The notes beneath the pieces were generated by a model. That model was given only the letters and a program-made list of their open reading frames with translations. It had not been told where the DNA came from and made no database searches. A stretch of DNA of 64,000 nucleotides, from assembly GCA_949825025.1 (NCBI GenBank), contig OX463782.1, positions 40,664,709 to 40,728,708 of the forward strand, in the 5' to 3' direction. Each line of letters begins with the position of its first letter. Position 1 is the first letter of the stretch. Below are positions 46,573 to 60,326 of the stretch, piece after piece. Origin of the DNA: Siphlonurus alternatus (Eukaryota > Arthropoda > Insecta > Ephemeroptera > Siphlonuridae). A program made the position numbers and the translations under genes.

Positions 46573-48080
46573 CAGACCAACTGGGCCAACCAGCCCAACC
46601 GGACCAAACAGGCCATCCAGCCAATCAGGCCATCCAGGCCAACCAGCCAACCAGGCCAACCTGGTCAACCAGGCCAACCAGGCCAACCAGACCAACCAGC
46701 CAACCAGCCCAACCAGCCCAACCAGACCAACCAGACCAACCTGGTCAACCAGCCAACCTGGCCAACCAGGCCAACCAGGCCTACCAGACCAACCAGACCA
46801 ACCAGGCCAACCAAGCTTACCAGTCCTGCCAGGCTAACTTCCCCAAACCGGCCAACCAGCCATCAAGCCCTACCAGCCCAACCACACCAACCAGGCCAAC
46901 CAGCCAGCCAGCCCAACCAGACCAACCAGACCAAACAGGCCAACCAGGTCAACCAGGCCAACCAGGTCAACCAGGCCAGGAAGGGCAACCAGGCCAACTA
47001 GCCAACCAGGCCAACCAGGGCAACCAGGCCAACTAGCCAACCAGGCCAACCAGGCCAATCACACCAACCAGCCCAACCAGCCACACCAGGCCAACAAGGC
47101 CAACCAGCCCAACCAGGTTAACCAGGCGTATTAGACCAACCAGGCTCATTGGGCCAACCGGCACACCAGGCTTCCAGACCAACCAGACCAACCAGACCAA
47201 CCGGGCCAACAAGGCCAACCAGGCCAACCAGACCAACCAGACCAACCAGACCAACCAGACCAACTTGGCTAACCAGGCCAACCTGGTCAACCAGGCCATC
47301 TAAGGCAACCAGAACAACCAGCCAACCAGCCCAACCAGACCAACCAGACTAACCTGGTCAACCAGCCAACCGGGCCAACCAGGCCAACCAGACCAACCAG
47401 ACCAACCAGACCAACCAGGCCAACCAAGCTTACCAGTCCTGCCAGGCTAACTTGCCTAACCAGGCCAACCAGGCCAACCAGCCCAACCAGGCCAACCAGC
47501 CCAACCAGGCTAACCAGGTCAACCAGGCCAACTAGCCAACCAGGCCAACCAGCCAACCAGCCCAACCAGCCCAACCAGCCCAACCAGCCCAACCAGCCCA
47601 ACCAGGCCAACCAGGGTACCCAGGCCAACTAGCCAACCAGGCCAACAAGGCTAACCTGGCCTATTAGACCAACCAGACCAACCAGGCTCACCCGGCCAAC
47701 CGGGCCCACCAGACTTCCAGACCAACCAGACCAACCGGGATAACCAGGCCAACCAGGCCAACCAGACCAACCAGGCCAACCAGGCCAACCAGGCCTACCA
47801 GACCAACCAGGCTAACCAAACTTACCATTCCTGCCAGGCTAACTTGCCCAACCAGACCAACTGGGCCAACCAGCCCAACCGGACCAAACAGGCCATCCAG
47901 CCAATCAGGCCATCCAGGCCAACCAGCCAACCAGGCCAACCTGGTCAACCAGGCCAACCAGGGCAACCAGACCAACCAGCCCAACCAGACCAACCAGACT
48001 AACCTGGTCAACCAGCCAACCGGGCCAACCAGGCCAACCAGACCAACCAGACCAACCAGGCCAACCAAGCTTACCAGTCC
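46573..48080. repeat. 1,805-bp tandem repeat, copy 2
   Basis: Partner of 44,768-46,296, with V2' at 47,033, KpnI near 47,617 and the shortened S near 47,660. Private changes include CTCATTGGGCC near 47,150 and CTTGCCTAACC near 47,452. After about 48,080 this copy continues with TTGCCC where copy 1 has TTCCCC, so the match ends there. Confidence 0.8.
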
Positions 48081-49744
48081 TGCCAGGCTAACTTGCCCAA
48101 CCAGGCCAACCAGCCCAACCAGCCCAACCAGGCCAACCAGGCCAACCAGGCTAACCAGGTCAACCAGGCCAACTAGCCAACCAGGCCAACCAGCCAAACA
48201 GCCCAACCAGCCCAACCAGACCAACCAGACCAACCAGGCCAACCAGGGTACCCAGGCAAACTAGCCAACCAGGCCAACAAGGCTAACCTGGCCTATTAGA
48301 CCAACCAGACCAACCAGGCTCACCCGGCCAACCGGGCCCACCAGACTTCCAGACCAACCAGACCAACCAAACCAACCGGGATAACCAGGCCAACCAGGCC
48401 AACCAGACCAACCAGACCAACCAGGCTAACCAGGCCAACCTGTTCAACCAGGCCAACCAGGGCAACCAGACCAACCAGCCAACCAGCCCAACCAGCCAAT
48501 CCAGACCAACCAGACCAACCTGGTCAACCAGCCAACCAGGCCAACCAGGCCAACCAGGCCAACCAGGCCTACCAGACCAACCAGGCTAACCAAACTTACC
48601 ATTCCTGCCAGGCTAACTTGCCCAACCAGACTAACTGGGCCAACCAGCCCAACCGGACCAAACAGGCCATCCAGCCAATCAGGCCATCCAGGCCAACCAG
48701 CCAACCAGGCCAACCTGGTCAACCAGGCCAACCAGGGCAACCAGACCAACCAGCCAACCAGCCCAACCAGACCAACCAGACCAACCAGACCAACCTGGTC
48801 AACCAGCCAATCGGGCCAACCAGGCCAACCAGGCCTACCAGACCAACCAGACCAACCAGACCAACCAGGCCAACCAAGCTTACCAATCCTGCCAGGCTAA
48901 CTTCCCCAAACCGGCCAACCAGCCATCAAGCCCAACCAGCCCAACCAGACCAACCAGGCCAAACAGCCAGCCAGCCCAACCAGACCAACCAGACCAAACA
49001 GGCCAACCAGGTCAACCAGGCCAACCAGGTCAACCAGGCCAAGAAGGGCAACCAGGCCAACTAGCCAACCAGGCCAACCAGGGCAACCAGGCCAACTAGC
49101 CAACCAGGCCAACTAGCCAACCAGGCCAACCAGGCAAATCCCACCAACCAGCCCAACCAGCCACACCAGGCCAACAAGGCCAACCAGCCCAACCAGGTTA
49201 ACCAGGCCTATTAGACCAACCAGGCTCATCCGGCCAACCGGCACACCAGGCTTCCAGACCAACCAGACCAACCAGACCAACCGGTCCAACAAGGCCAACC
49301 AGGCCAACCAGACCAACCAGACCAACTTGGCTAACCAGGCCAACCTGGTCAACCAGGCCATCTAGGGCAACCAGAACAACCAGCCAACCAGGCCAACCAG
49401 GCCAATCACACCAACCAGCCCAACCAGCCACACCAGGCCAACAAGGCCAACCAGCCCAACCAGGTTAACCAGGCCTATTAGACCAACCAGGCTCATCCGG
49501 CCAACCGGCACACCAGGCTTCCAGACCAACCAGACCAACCAGACCAACCGGGCCAACAAGGCCAACCAGGCCAACCAGACCAACCAGACCAACTTGGCTA
49601 ACCAGGCCAACCTGGTCAACCAGGCCATCTAAGGCAACCAGAACAACCAGCCAACCAGCCCAACCAGACCAACCAGACTAACCTGGTCAACCAGCCAACT
49701 GGGCCAACCAGGCCAACCAGACCAACCAGACCAACGAGACCAAC
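48081..49744. repeat. H, S, H, H2 and a V1-V2 doublet
   Basis: The segment contains KpnI, S (48,283), two H copies, an H2 with GCCAAACAGCC near 48,960, and V1 (49,113) followed directly by V2 (49,362). The V1-V2 doublet is otherwise known only at 587/836 and 4,614/4,863, so this is a relative of the 3.0-kb block. Local changes are CCAACCTGTTCAACC near 48,440 (dyad arm broken) and GGCAAATCCCACC near 49,134. Confidence 0.75.
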
Positions 49745-52700
49745 CAGGCCAACCAAGCTTACCAGTCCTGCCAGGCTAACTTGCCCAACCAGACCAACTG
49801 GGCCAACCAGCCCAACCGGACAAAACAGGCCATCCAGCCAATCAGGCCATCCAGGCCAACTAGTCCAACCAGACCAAACAGGCCAACCAGGTCAACCAGG
49901 CCAACCAGGTCAACCAGGCCAAGAAGGGCAACCAGGCCAACTAGCCAACCAGGCCAACCAGGGCAACCAGGCCAACTAGCCAACCAGGCCAACCAGGCCA
50001 ATCACACCAACCAGTCCAACCAGCCACACCAGGCCAACAAGGCCAACCAGCCCAACCAGGTTAACCAGGCGTATTAGACCAACCAGGCTCATTCGGCCAA
50101 CCGGCACACCAGGCTTCCAGACCAACCAGACCAACCAGACCAACCGGGCCAACAAGGCCAACCAGGCCAACCAGACCAACCAGACCAACCAGACCAACTT
50201 GGCTAACCAGGCCATCCTGGTCAACCAGGCCATCAAAGGCAACCAGAACAACCAGCCAACCAGCCCAACCAGCCCAACCAGACCAACCAGACTAACCTGG
50301 TCAACCAGCCAACCGGGCCAACCAGGCCAACCAGACCAACCAGACCAACCAGACCAACCAGGCCAACCAAGCTTACCAGTCCTGCCAGGCTAACTTGCCC
50401 AACCAGGCCAACCAGCCCAACCAGCCCAACCAGGCCAACCAGCCCAACCAGGCTAACCAGGTCAACCAGGCCAACTAGCCAACCAGGCCAACCAGCCAAC
50501 CAGCCCAACCAGCCCAACCAGACCAACCAGGCCAACCAGGGTACCCAGGCAAACTAGCCAACCAGGCCAACAAGGCTAACCTGGCCTATTAGACCAACCA
50601 GACCAACCAGGCTCACCCGGCCAACCGGGCCCACCAGACTTCCAGACCAACCAGACCAACCAGACCAACCGGGATAACCAGGCCAACCAGGCCAACCAGA
50701 CCAACCAGACCAACCAGGCTAACCAGGCCAACCTGGTCAACCAGGCCAACCAGGGCAACCAGACCAACCAGCCAACCAGCCCAACCAGCCAATCTAGACC
50801 AACCTGGTCAACCAGCCAACCAGGCCAACCAGGCCATCCAGGCCAACCAGGCCTACCAGACCAACCAGGCTAACCAAACTTACCATTCCTGCCAGGCTAA
50901 CTTGCCCAACCAGACCAACTAGGCCAACCAGCCCAACCGGACCAAACAGGCCATCCAGCCAATCAGGCCATCCAGGCCAACCAGCCAACCAGGCCAACCT
51001 GGTCAACCAGGCCAATCAGACCAACCAGCCAACCAGCCCAACCAGCCCAACCAGACCAACCTGGTCAACCAGCCAACAGGGCCAACCAGGCCAACCAGGC
51101 CTACCAGACCAACCAGACCAACCAGACCAACCAGGCCAACCAAGCTTACCAGTCCTGCCAGGCTAACTTCCCCAAACCGGCCAACCAGCCATCAAGCCCA
51201 ACCAGCCCAACCAGACCAACCAGGCCAACCAGCCAGCCAGCCCAACCAGACCAACCAGACCAAACAGGCCAACCAGGTCAACCAGGCCAACCAGGTCAAC
51301 CAGGCCAAGAAGGGCAACCAGGCCAACTAGCCAACCAGGCCAACCAGGGCAACCAGGCCAACTAGCCAACCAGGCCAACCAGGCCAATCACACCAACCAG
51401 CCCAACCAGCCACACCAGGCCAACAAGGCCAACCAGCCCAACCAGGTTAACCAGGCCTATTAGACCAACCAGGCTCATCCGGCCAACCGGCACACCAGGC
51501 TTCCAGACCAACCAGACCAACCAGACCAACCGGTCCAACAAGGCCAACCAGGCCAACCAGACCAACCAGACCAACTTGGCTAACCAGGCCAACCTGGTCA
51601 ACCAGGCCATCTAGGGCAACCAGAACAACCTGCCAACCAGCCCATCCAGCCCAGCCAGGCTAACCTGGCCAACCAGGCAAACTCGGCCAACCGGACCCAC
51701 CAGGCCTAACAAACCAGCCAGGCCAACCAGACCAACCAGGCTAACCTTGCAAACCAGACCAACTCGGCCAACCGGACAAAATAGACCAACCGGGCCATCG
51801 AGGCCAGCTAGACCAACCAGACCAACCAGGCTAACCAGGCCAACCTGGTCATCCTGGCCAACCTGGTCATCAAGGCCAACCAGGGTAACTAGGCCAACCA
51901 GCCAACCAGCCCAACCAGACCAACCAGACCAACCTGGTCAACCAGCAAACCAGGCCAACCAGGCCTACCAGACCAACCAGGCCAACCAAGCTTACCAGTC
52001 CTGCCAGGCTAACTTGCCCAACCAGACCAACTGGGCCAACCAGCCCAACCGGACAAAACAGGCCATCCAGCCAATCAGGCCATCCAGGCCAACTAGTCCA
52101 ACCAAGCTAACCTGGCCTACTAGGCTAACTCGGCCAACTGGACCCACCAGGCCTACCAGACCATCTTAGCCAACCAGCCCAACCGGACCAAACAGGCCAT
52201 CCAGCCAATCAGGCCATCCAGGCCAACCAGCCAACCAGGCCAACCTGGTCAACCAGGCCAACCAGGGCAACCAGACCAACCAGCCAACCAGCCCAACCAG
52301 ACCAACCAGACCAACCTGGTCAACCAGCCAACCAGGCCAACCAGGCCAACCAGGCCTACCAGACCAACCAGGCTAACCAAACTTACCATTCCTGCCAGGC
52401 TAACTTGCCCAACCAGACCAACTGGGCCAACCAGCCCAACCGGACCAAACAGGCCATCCAGCCAATCAGGCCATCCAGGCCAACCAGCCAACCAGGCCAA
52501 CCTGGTCAACCAGGCCAACCAGGGCAACCAGACCAACCAGCCAACCAGCCCAACCAGCCAATCCAGACCAACCAGACCAACCTGGTCAACCAGCCAACCA
52601 GGCCAACCAGGCCAACCAGGCCAACCAGGCCTACCAGACCAACCAGGCTAACCAAACTTACCATTCCTGCCAGGCTAACTTGCCCAACCAGACCAACTGG

Positions 52701-55035
52701 GCCAACCAGCCCAACCGGACCAAACAGGCCATCCAGCCAATCAGGCCATCCAGGCCAACCAGCCAACCAGGCCAACCTGGTCAACCAGGCCAACCAGGGC
52801 AACCAGACCAACCAGCCAACCAGCCCAACCAGACCAACCAGACCAACCTGGTCAACCAGCCAACCGGGCCAACCAGGCCAACCAGGCCTACCAGACCAAC
52901 CAGACCAACCAGGCCAACCAAGCTTACCAGTCCTGCCAGGCTAACTTCCCCAAACCGGCCAACCAGCCATCAAGCCCAACCAGGCCAACCAGGGCAACCA
53001 GGCCAACTAGCCAACCAGGCCAACCAGGCCAATCACACCAACCAGCCCAACCAGCCACACCAGGCCAACAAGGCCAACCAGCCCAACCAGGTTAACCAGG
53101 CGTATTAGACCAACCAGGCTCATCAGGCCAACCGGCACACCAGGCTTCCAGACCAACCAGACCAACCAGACCAACCGGGCCAACAAGGCCAACCAGGCCA
53201 ACCAGACCAACCAGACCAACCAGACCAACTTGGCTAACCAGGCCAACCTGGTCAACCAGGCCATCTAAGGCAACCAGAACAACCAGCCAACCAGCCCAAC
53301 CAGCCCAACCAGACCAACCAGACTAACCTGGTCAACCAGCCAACCGGGCCAACCAGGCCAACCAGACCAACCAGACCAACCAGGCCAACCAAGCTTACCA
53401 GTCCTGCCAGGCTAACTTGCCCAACCAGGCCAACCAGCCCAACCAGCCCAACCAGGCCAACCAGCCCAACCAGGCTAACCAGGTCAACCAGGCCAACTAG
53501 CCAACCAGGCCAACCAGCCAACCAGCCCAACCAGCCCAACCAGACCAACCAGACCAACCAGGCCAACCAGGGTACCCAGGCCAACTAGCCAACCAGGCCA
53601 ACAAGGCTAACCTGGCCTATTAGACCAACCAGACCAACCAGGCTCACCCGGCCAGCCGGGCCCACCAGACTTCCAGACCAACCAGACCAACCAGACCAAC
53701 CGGGATAACCAGGCCAACCAGGCCAACCAGACCAACCAGACCAACCAGGCTAACCAGGCCAACCTGGTCAACCAGGCCAACCAGGGCAACCAGACCAACC
53801 AGCCAACCAGCCCAACCAGCCAATCCAGACCAACCAGACCAACCTGGTCAACCAGCCAACCAGGCCAACCAGGCCAACCAGGCCAACCAGGCCTACCAGA
53901 CCAACCAGGCTAACCAAACTTACCATTCCTGCCAGGCTAGCTTGCCCAACCAGACCAACTGGGCCAACCAGCCCAACCGGACCAAACAGGCCATCCAGCC
54001 AATCAGGCCATCCAGGCCAACCAGCCAACCAGGCCAACCTGGTCAACCAGGCCAACCAGGGCAACCAGACCAACCAGCCCAACCAGACCAACCAGACCAA
54101 CCAGACCAACCTGGTCAACCAGCCAATCGGGCCAACCAGGCCAACCAGGCCTACCAGACCAACCAGACCAACCAGACCAACCAGGCCAACCAAGCTTACC
54201 AATCCTGCCAGGCTAACTTCCCCAAACCGGCCAATCAGCCATCAAGCCCAACCAGCCCAACCAGACCAACCAGGCCAACCAGCCAGCCAGCCCAACCAGA
54301 CCAACCAGACCAAACAGGCCAACCAGGTCAACCAGGCCAACCAGGTCAACCAGGCCAAGAAGGGCAACCAGGCCAACTAGCCAACCAGGCCAACCAGGGC
54401 AACCAGGCCAACTAGCCAACCAGGCCAACTAGCCAACCAGGCCAACCAGGCCAATCACACCAACCAGCCCAACCAGCCACACCAGGCCAACAAGGCCAAC
54501 CAGCCCAACCAGGTTAACCAGGCCTATTAGACCAACCAGGCTCATCCGGCCAACCGGCACACCAGGCTTCCAGACCAACCAGACCAACCGGTCCAACAAG
54601 GCCAACCAGGCCAACCAGACCAACCAGACCAACTTGGCTAACCAGGCCAACCTGGTCAACCAGGCCATCTAGGGCAACCAGAACAACCAGCCAACCAGCC
54701 CAACCAGCCCAGCCAGGCTAACCTGGCCAACCAGGCAAACTCGGCCAACCGGACCCACCAGGCCTAACAAACCAGCCAGGCCAACCAGACCAACCAGGCT
54801 AACCTTGCGAACCAGACCAACTCGGCCAACCGGACAAAATAGACCAACCGGGCCATCGAGGCCAGCTAGACCAACCAGACCAACCAGGCTAACCAGGCCA
54901 ACCTGGTCATCCTGGCCAACCTGGTCATCCAGGCCAACCAGGGTAACTAGGCCAACCAGCCAACCAGCCCAACCAGACCAACCAGACCAACCTGGTCAAC
55001 CAGCAAACCAGGCCAACCAGGCCTACCAGACCAAC
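49745..55035. repeat. 5,291-bp tandem block, copy 1
   Basis: The order is H1 joined to H2, V2' (49,976), H, KpnI, S (50,576), H, H2, V1 (51,362), M (51,747), H1, T, H, H, H, H2, V3 (53,007), H, S (53,607), H, H, H2, V1 (54,429) and M (54,805). The next copy lies at a constant offset of 5,291. Differences seen include CCATCAAAGG near 50,231 (copy 2 CCATCTAAGG), CCAGCCGGG near 53,652 and GGCTAGCTTGCCC near 53,935. Confidence 0.88.
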
Positions 55036-58000
55036 CAGGCCAACCAAGCTTACCAGTCCTGCCAGGCTAACTTGCCCAACCAGACCAACTGGGCCAACCA
55101 GCCCAACCGGACAAAACAGGCCATCCAGCCAATCAGGCCATCCAGGCCAACTAGTCCAACCAGACCAAACAGGCCAACCAGGTCAACCAGGCCAACCAGG
55201 TCAACCAGGCCAAGAAGGGCAACCAGGCCAACTAGCCAACCAGGCCAACCAGGGCAACCAGGCCAACTAGCCAACCAGGCCAACCAGGCCAATCACACCA
55301 ACCAGTCCAACCAGCCACACCAGGCCAACAAGGCCAACCAGCCCAACCAGGTTAACCAGGCGTATTAGACCAACCAGGCTCATTCGGCCAACCGGCACAC
55401 CAGGCTTCCAGACCAACCAGACCAACCAGACCAACCGGGCCAACAAGGCCAACCAGGCCAACCAGACCAACCAGACCAACCAGACCAACTTGGCTAACCA
55501 GGCCATCCTGGTCAACCAGGCCATCTAAGGCAACCAGAACAACCAGCCAACCAGCCCAACCAGCCCAACCAGACCAACCAGACTAACCTGGTCAACCAGC
55601 CAACCGGGCCAACCAGGCCAACCAGACCAACCAGACCAACCAGACCAACCAGGCCAACCAAGCTTACCAGTCCTGCCAGGCTAACTTGCCCAACCAGGCC
55701 AACCAGCCCAACCAGCCCAACCAGGCCAACCAGCCCAACCAGGCTAACCAGGTCAACCAGGCCAACTAGCCAACCAGGCCAACCAGCCAACCAGCCCAAC
55801 CAGCCCAACCAGACCAACCAGGCCAACCAGGGTACCCAGGCAAACTAGCCAACCAGGCCAACAAGGCTAACCTGGCCTATTAGACCAACCAGACCAACCA
55901 GGCTCACCCGGCCAACCGGGCCCACCAGACTTCCAGACCAACCAGACCAACCAGACCAACCGGGATAACCAGGCCAACCAGGCCAACCAGACCAACCAGA
56001 CCAACCAGGCTAACCAGGCCAACCTGGTCAACCAGGCCAACCAGGGCAACCAGACCAACCAGCCAACCAGCCCAACCAGCCAATCTAGACCAACCTGGTC
56101 AACCAGCCAACCAGGCCAACCAGGCCATCCAGGCCAACCAGGCCTACCAGACCAACCAGGCTAACCAAACTTACCATTCCTGCCAGGCTAACTTGCCCAA
56201 CCAGACCAACTAGGCCAACCAGCCCAACCGGACCAAACAGGCCATCCAGCCAATCAGGCCATCCAGGCCAACCAGCCAACCAGGCCAACCTGGTCAACCA
56301 GGCCAATCAGACCAACCAGCCAACCAGCCCAACCAGCCCAACCAGACCAACCTGGTCAACCAGCCAACAGGGCCAACCAGGCCAACCAGGCCTACCAGAC
56401 CAACCAGACCAACCAGACCAACCAGGCCAACCAAGCTTACCAGTCCTGCCAGGCTAACTTCCCCAAACCGGCCAACCAGCCATCAAGCCCAACCAGCCCA
56501 ACCAGACCAACCAGGCCAACCAGCCAGCCAGCCCAACCAGACCAACCAGACCAAACAGGCCAACCAGGTCAACCAGGCCAACCAGGTCAACCAGGCCAAG
56601 AAGGGCAACCAGGCCAACTAGCCAACCAGGCCAACCAGGGCAACCAGGCCAACTAGCCAACCAGGCCAACCAGGCCAATCACACCAACCAGCCCAACCAG
56701 CCACACCAGGCCAACAAGGCCAACCAGCCCAACCAGGTTAACCAGGCCTATTAGACCAACCAGGCTCATCCGGCCAACCGGCACACCAGGCTTCCAGACC
56801 AACCAGACCAACCAGACCAACCGGTCCAACAAGGCCAACCAGGCCAACCAGACCAACCAGACCAACTTGGCTAACCAGGCCAACCTGGTCAACCAGGCCA
56901 TCTAGGGCAACCAGAACAACCAGCCAACCAGCCCATCCAGCCCAGCCAGGCAAACCTGGCCAACCAGGCAAACTCGGCCAACCGGACCCACCAGGCCTAA
57001 CAAACCAGCCAGGCCAACCAGACCAACCAGGCTAACCTTGCAAACCAGACCAACTCGGCCAACCGGACAAAATAGACCAACCGGGCCATCGAGGCCAGCT
57101 AGACCAACCAGACCAACCAGGCTAACCAGGCCAACCTGGTCATCCTGGCCAACCTGGTCATCAAGGCCAACCAGGGTAACTAGGCCAACCAGCCAACCAG
57201 CCCAACCAGACCAACCAGACCAACCTGGTCAACCAGCAAACCAGGCCAACCAGGCCTACCAGACCAACCAGGCCAACCAAGCTTACCAGTCCTGCCAGGC
57301 TAACTTGCCCAACCAGACCAACTGGGCCAACCAGCCCAACCGGACAAAACAGGCCATCCAGCCAATCAGGCCATCCAGGCCAACTAGTCCAACCAAGCTA
57401 ACCTGGCCTACTAGGCTAACTCGGCCAACTGGACCCACCAGGCCTACCAGACCATCTTAGCCAACCAGCCCAACCGGACCAAACAGGCCATCCAGCCAAT
57501 CAGGCCATCCAGGCCAACCAGCCAACCAGGCCAACCTGGTCAACCAGGCCAACCAGGGCAACCAGACCAACCAGCCAACCAGCCCAACCAGCCCAACCAG
57601 ACCAACCAGACCAACCTGGTCAACCAGCCAACCAGGCCAACCAGGCCAACCAGGCCTACCATACCAACCAGGCTAACCAAACTTACCATTCCTGCCAGGC
57701 TAACTTGCCCAACCAGACCAACTGGGCCAACCAGCCCAACCGGACCAAACAGGCCATCCAGCCAATCAGGCCATCCAGGCCAACCAGCCAACCAGGCCAA
57801 CCTGGTCAACCAGGGCAACCAGACCAACCAGCCAACCAGCCCAACCAGCCAATCCAGACCAACCAGACCAACCTGGTCAACCAGCCAACCAGGCCAACCA
57901 GGCCAACCAGGCCAACCAGGCCTACCAGACCAACCAGGCTAACCAAACTTACCATTCCTGCCAGGCTAACTTGCCCAACCAGACCAACTGGGCCAACCAG

Positions 58001-60326
58001 CCCAACCGGACCAAACAGGCCATCCAGCCAATCAGGCCATCCAGGCCAACCAGCCAACCAGGCCAACCTGGTCAACCAGGCCAACCAGGGCAACCAGACC
58101 AACCAGCCAACCAGCCCAACCAGACCAACCAGACCAACCTGGTCAACCAGCCAACCGGGCCAACCAGGCCAACCAGGCCTACCAGACCAACCAGACCAAC
58201 CAGGCCAACCAAGCTTACCAGTCCTGCCAGGCTAACTTCCCCAAACCGGCCAACCAGCCATCAAGCCCAACCAGGCCAACCAGGGCAACCAGGCCAACTA
58301 GCCAACCAGGCCAACCAGGCCAATCACACCAACCAGCCCAACCAGCCACACCAGGCCAACAAGGCCAACCAGCCCAACCAGGTTAACCAGGCGTATTAGA
58401 CCAACCAGGCTCATCAGGCCAACCGGCACACCAGGCTTCCAGACCAACCAGACCAACCAGACCAACCGGGCCAACAAGGCCAACCAGGCCAACCAGACCA
58501 ACCAGACCAACCAGACCAACTTGGCTAACCAGGCCAACCTGGTCAACCAGGCCATCTAAGGCAACCAGAACAACCAGCCAACCAGCCCAACCAGCCCAAC
58601 CAGACCAACCAGACTAACCTGGTCAACCAGCCAACCGGGCCAACCAGGCCAACCAGACCAACCAGACCAACCAGGCCAACCAAGCTTACCAGTCCTGCCA
58701 GGCTAACTTGCCCAACCAGGCCAACCAGCCCAACCAGCCCAACCAGGCCAACCAGCCCAACCAGGCTAACCAGGTCAACCAGGCCAACTAGCCAACCAGG
58801 CCAACCAGCCAACCAGCCCAACCAGCCCAACCAGACCAACCAGACCAACCAGGCCAACCAGGGTACCCAGGCCAACTAGCCAACCAGGCCAACAAGGCTA
58901 ACCTGGCCTATTAGACCAACCAGACCAACCAGGCTCACCCGGCCAACCGGGCCCACCAGACTTCCAGACCAACCAGACCAACCAGACCAACCGGGATAAC
59001 CAGGCCAACCAGGCCAACCAGACCAACCAGACCAACCAGGCTAACCAGGCCAACCTGGTCAACCAGGCCAACCAGGGCAACCAGACCAACCAGCCAACCA
59101 GCCCAACCAGCCAATCCAGACCAACCAGACCAACCTGGTCAACCAGCCAACCAGGCCAACCAGGCCAACCAGGCCAACCAGGCCTACCAGACCAACCAGG
59201 CTAACCAAACTTACCATTCCTGCCAGGCTAACTTGCCCAACCAGACCAACTGGGCCAACCAGCCCAACCGGACCAAACAGGCCATCCAGCCAATCAGGCC
59301 ATCCAGGCCAACCAGCCAACCAGGCCAACCTGGTCAACCAGGCCAACCAGGGCAACCAGACCAACCAGCCCAACCAGACCAACCAGACCAACCAGACCAA
59401 CCTGGTCAACCAGCCAATCGGGCCAACCAGGCCAACCAGGCCTACCAGACCAACCAGACCAACCAGACCAACCAGGCCAACCAAGCTTACCAATCCTGCC
59501 AGGCTAACTTCCTCAAACCGGCCAATCAGCCATCAAGCCCAACCAGCCCAACCAGACCAACCAGGCCAACCAGCCAGCCAGCCCAACCAGACCAACCAGA
59601 CCAAACAGGCCAACCAGGTCAACCAGGCCAACCAGGTCAACCAGGCCAAGAAGGGCAACCAGGCCAACTAGCCAACCAGGCCAACCAGGGCAACCAGGCC
59701 AACTAGCCAACCAGGCCAACTAGCCAACCAGGCCAACCAGGCCAATCACACCAACCAGCCCAACCAGCCACACCAGGCCAACAAGGCCAACCAGCCCAAC
59801 CAGGTTAACCAGGCCTATTAGACCAACCAGGCTCATCCGGCCAACCGGCACACCAGGCTTCCAGACCAACCAGACCAACCGGTCCAACAAGGCCAACCAG
59901 GCCAACCAGACCAACCAGACCAACTTGGCTAACCAGGCCAACCTGGTCAACCAGGCCATCTAGGGCAACCAGAACAACCAGCCAACCAGCCCAACCAGCC
60001 CAGCCAGGCTAACCTGGCCAACCAGGCAAACTCGGCCAACCGGACCCACCAGGCCTAACAAACCAGCCAGGCCAACCAGACCAACCAGGCTAACCTTGCG
60101 AACCAGACCAACTCGGCCAACCGGACAAAATAGACCAACCGGGCCATCGAGGCCAGCTAGACCAACCAGACCAACCAGGCTAACCAGGCCAACCTGGTCA
60201 TCCTGGCCAACCTGGTCATCCAGGCCAACCAGGGTAACTAGGCCAACCAGCCAACCAGCCCAACCAGACCAACCTGGTCAACCAGCAAACCAGGCCAACC
60301 AGGCCAACCAGGCCTACCAGACCAAC
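55036..60326. repeat. 5,291-bp tandem block, copy 2
   Basis: Same cassette order as 49,745-55,035: V2' 55,267, S 55,867, V1 56,653, M 57,038, V3 58,298, S 58,898, V1 59,720 and M 60,096. Private changes are GGCAAACCTGG near 56,949, CTACCATACC near 57,657, loss of a nonamer near 57,810, and TTCCTCAAACCGG near 59,509. M-to-M distances alternate 3,058, 2,233, 3,058 across the two copies. A short third repeat of about 120 bases follows, then stops past the SpeI site near 60,440. Confidence 0.88.
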
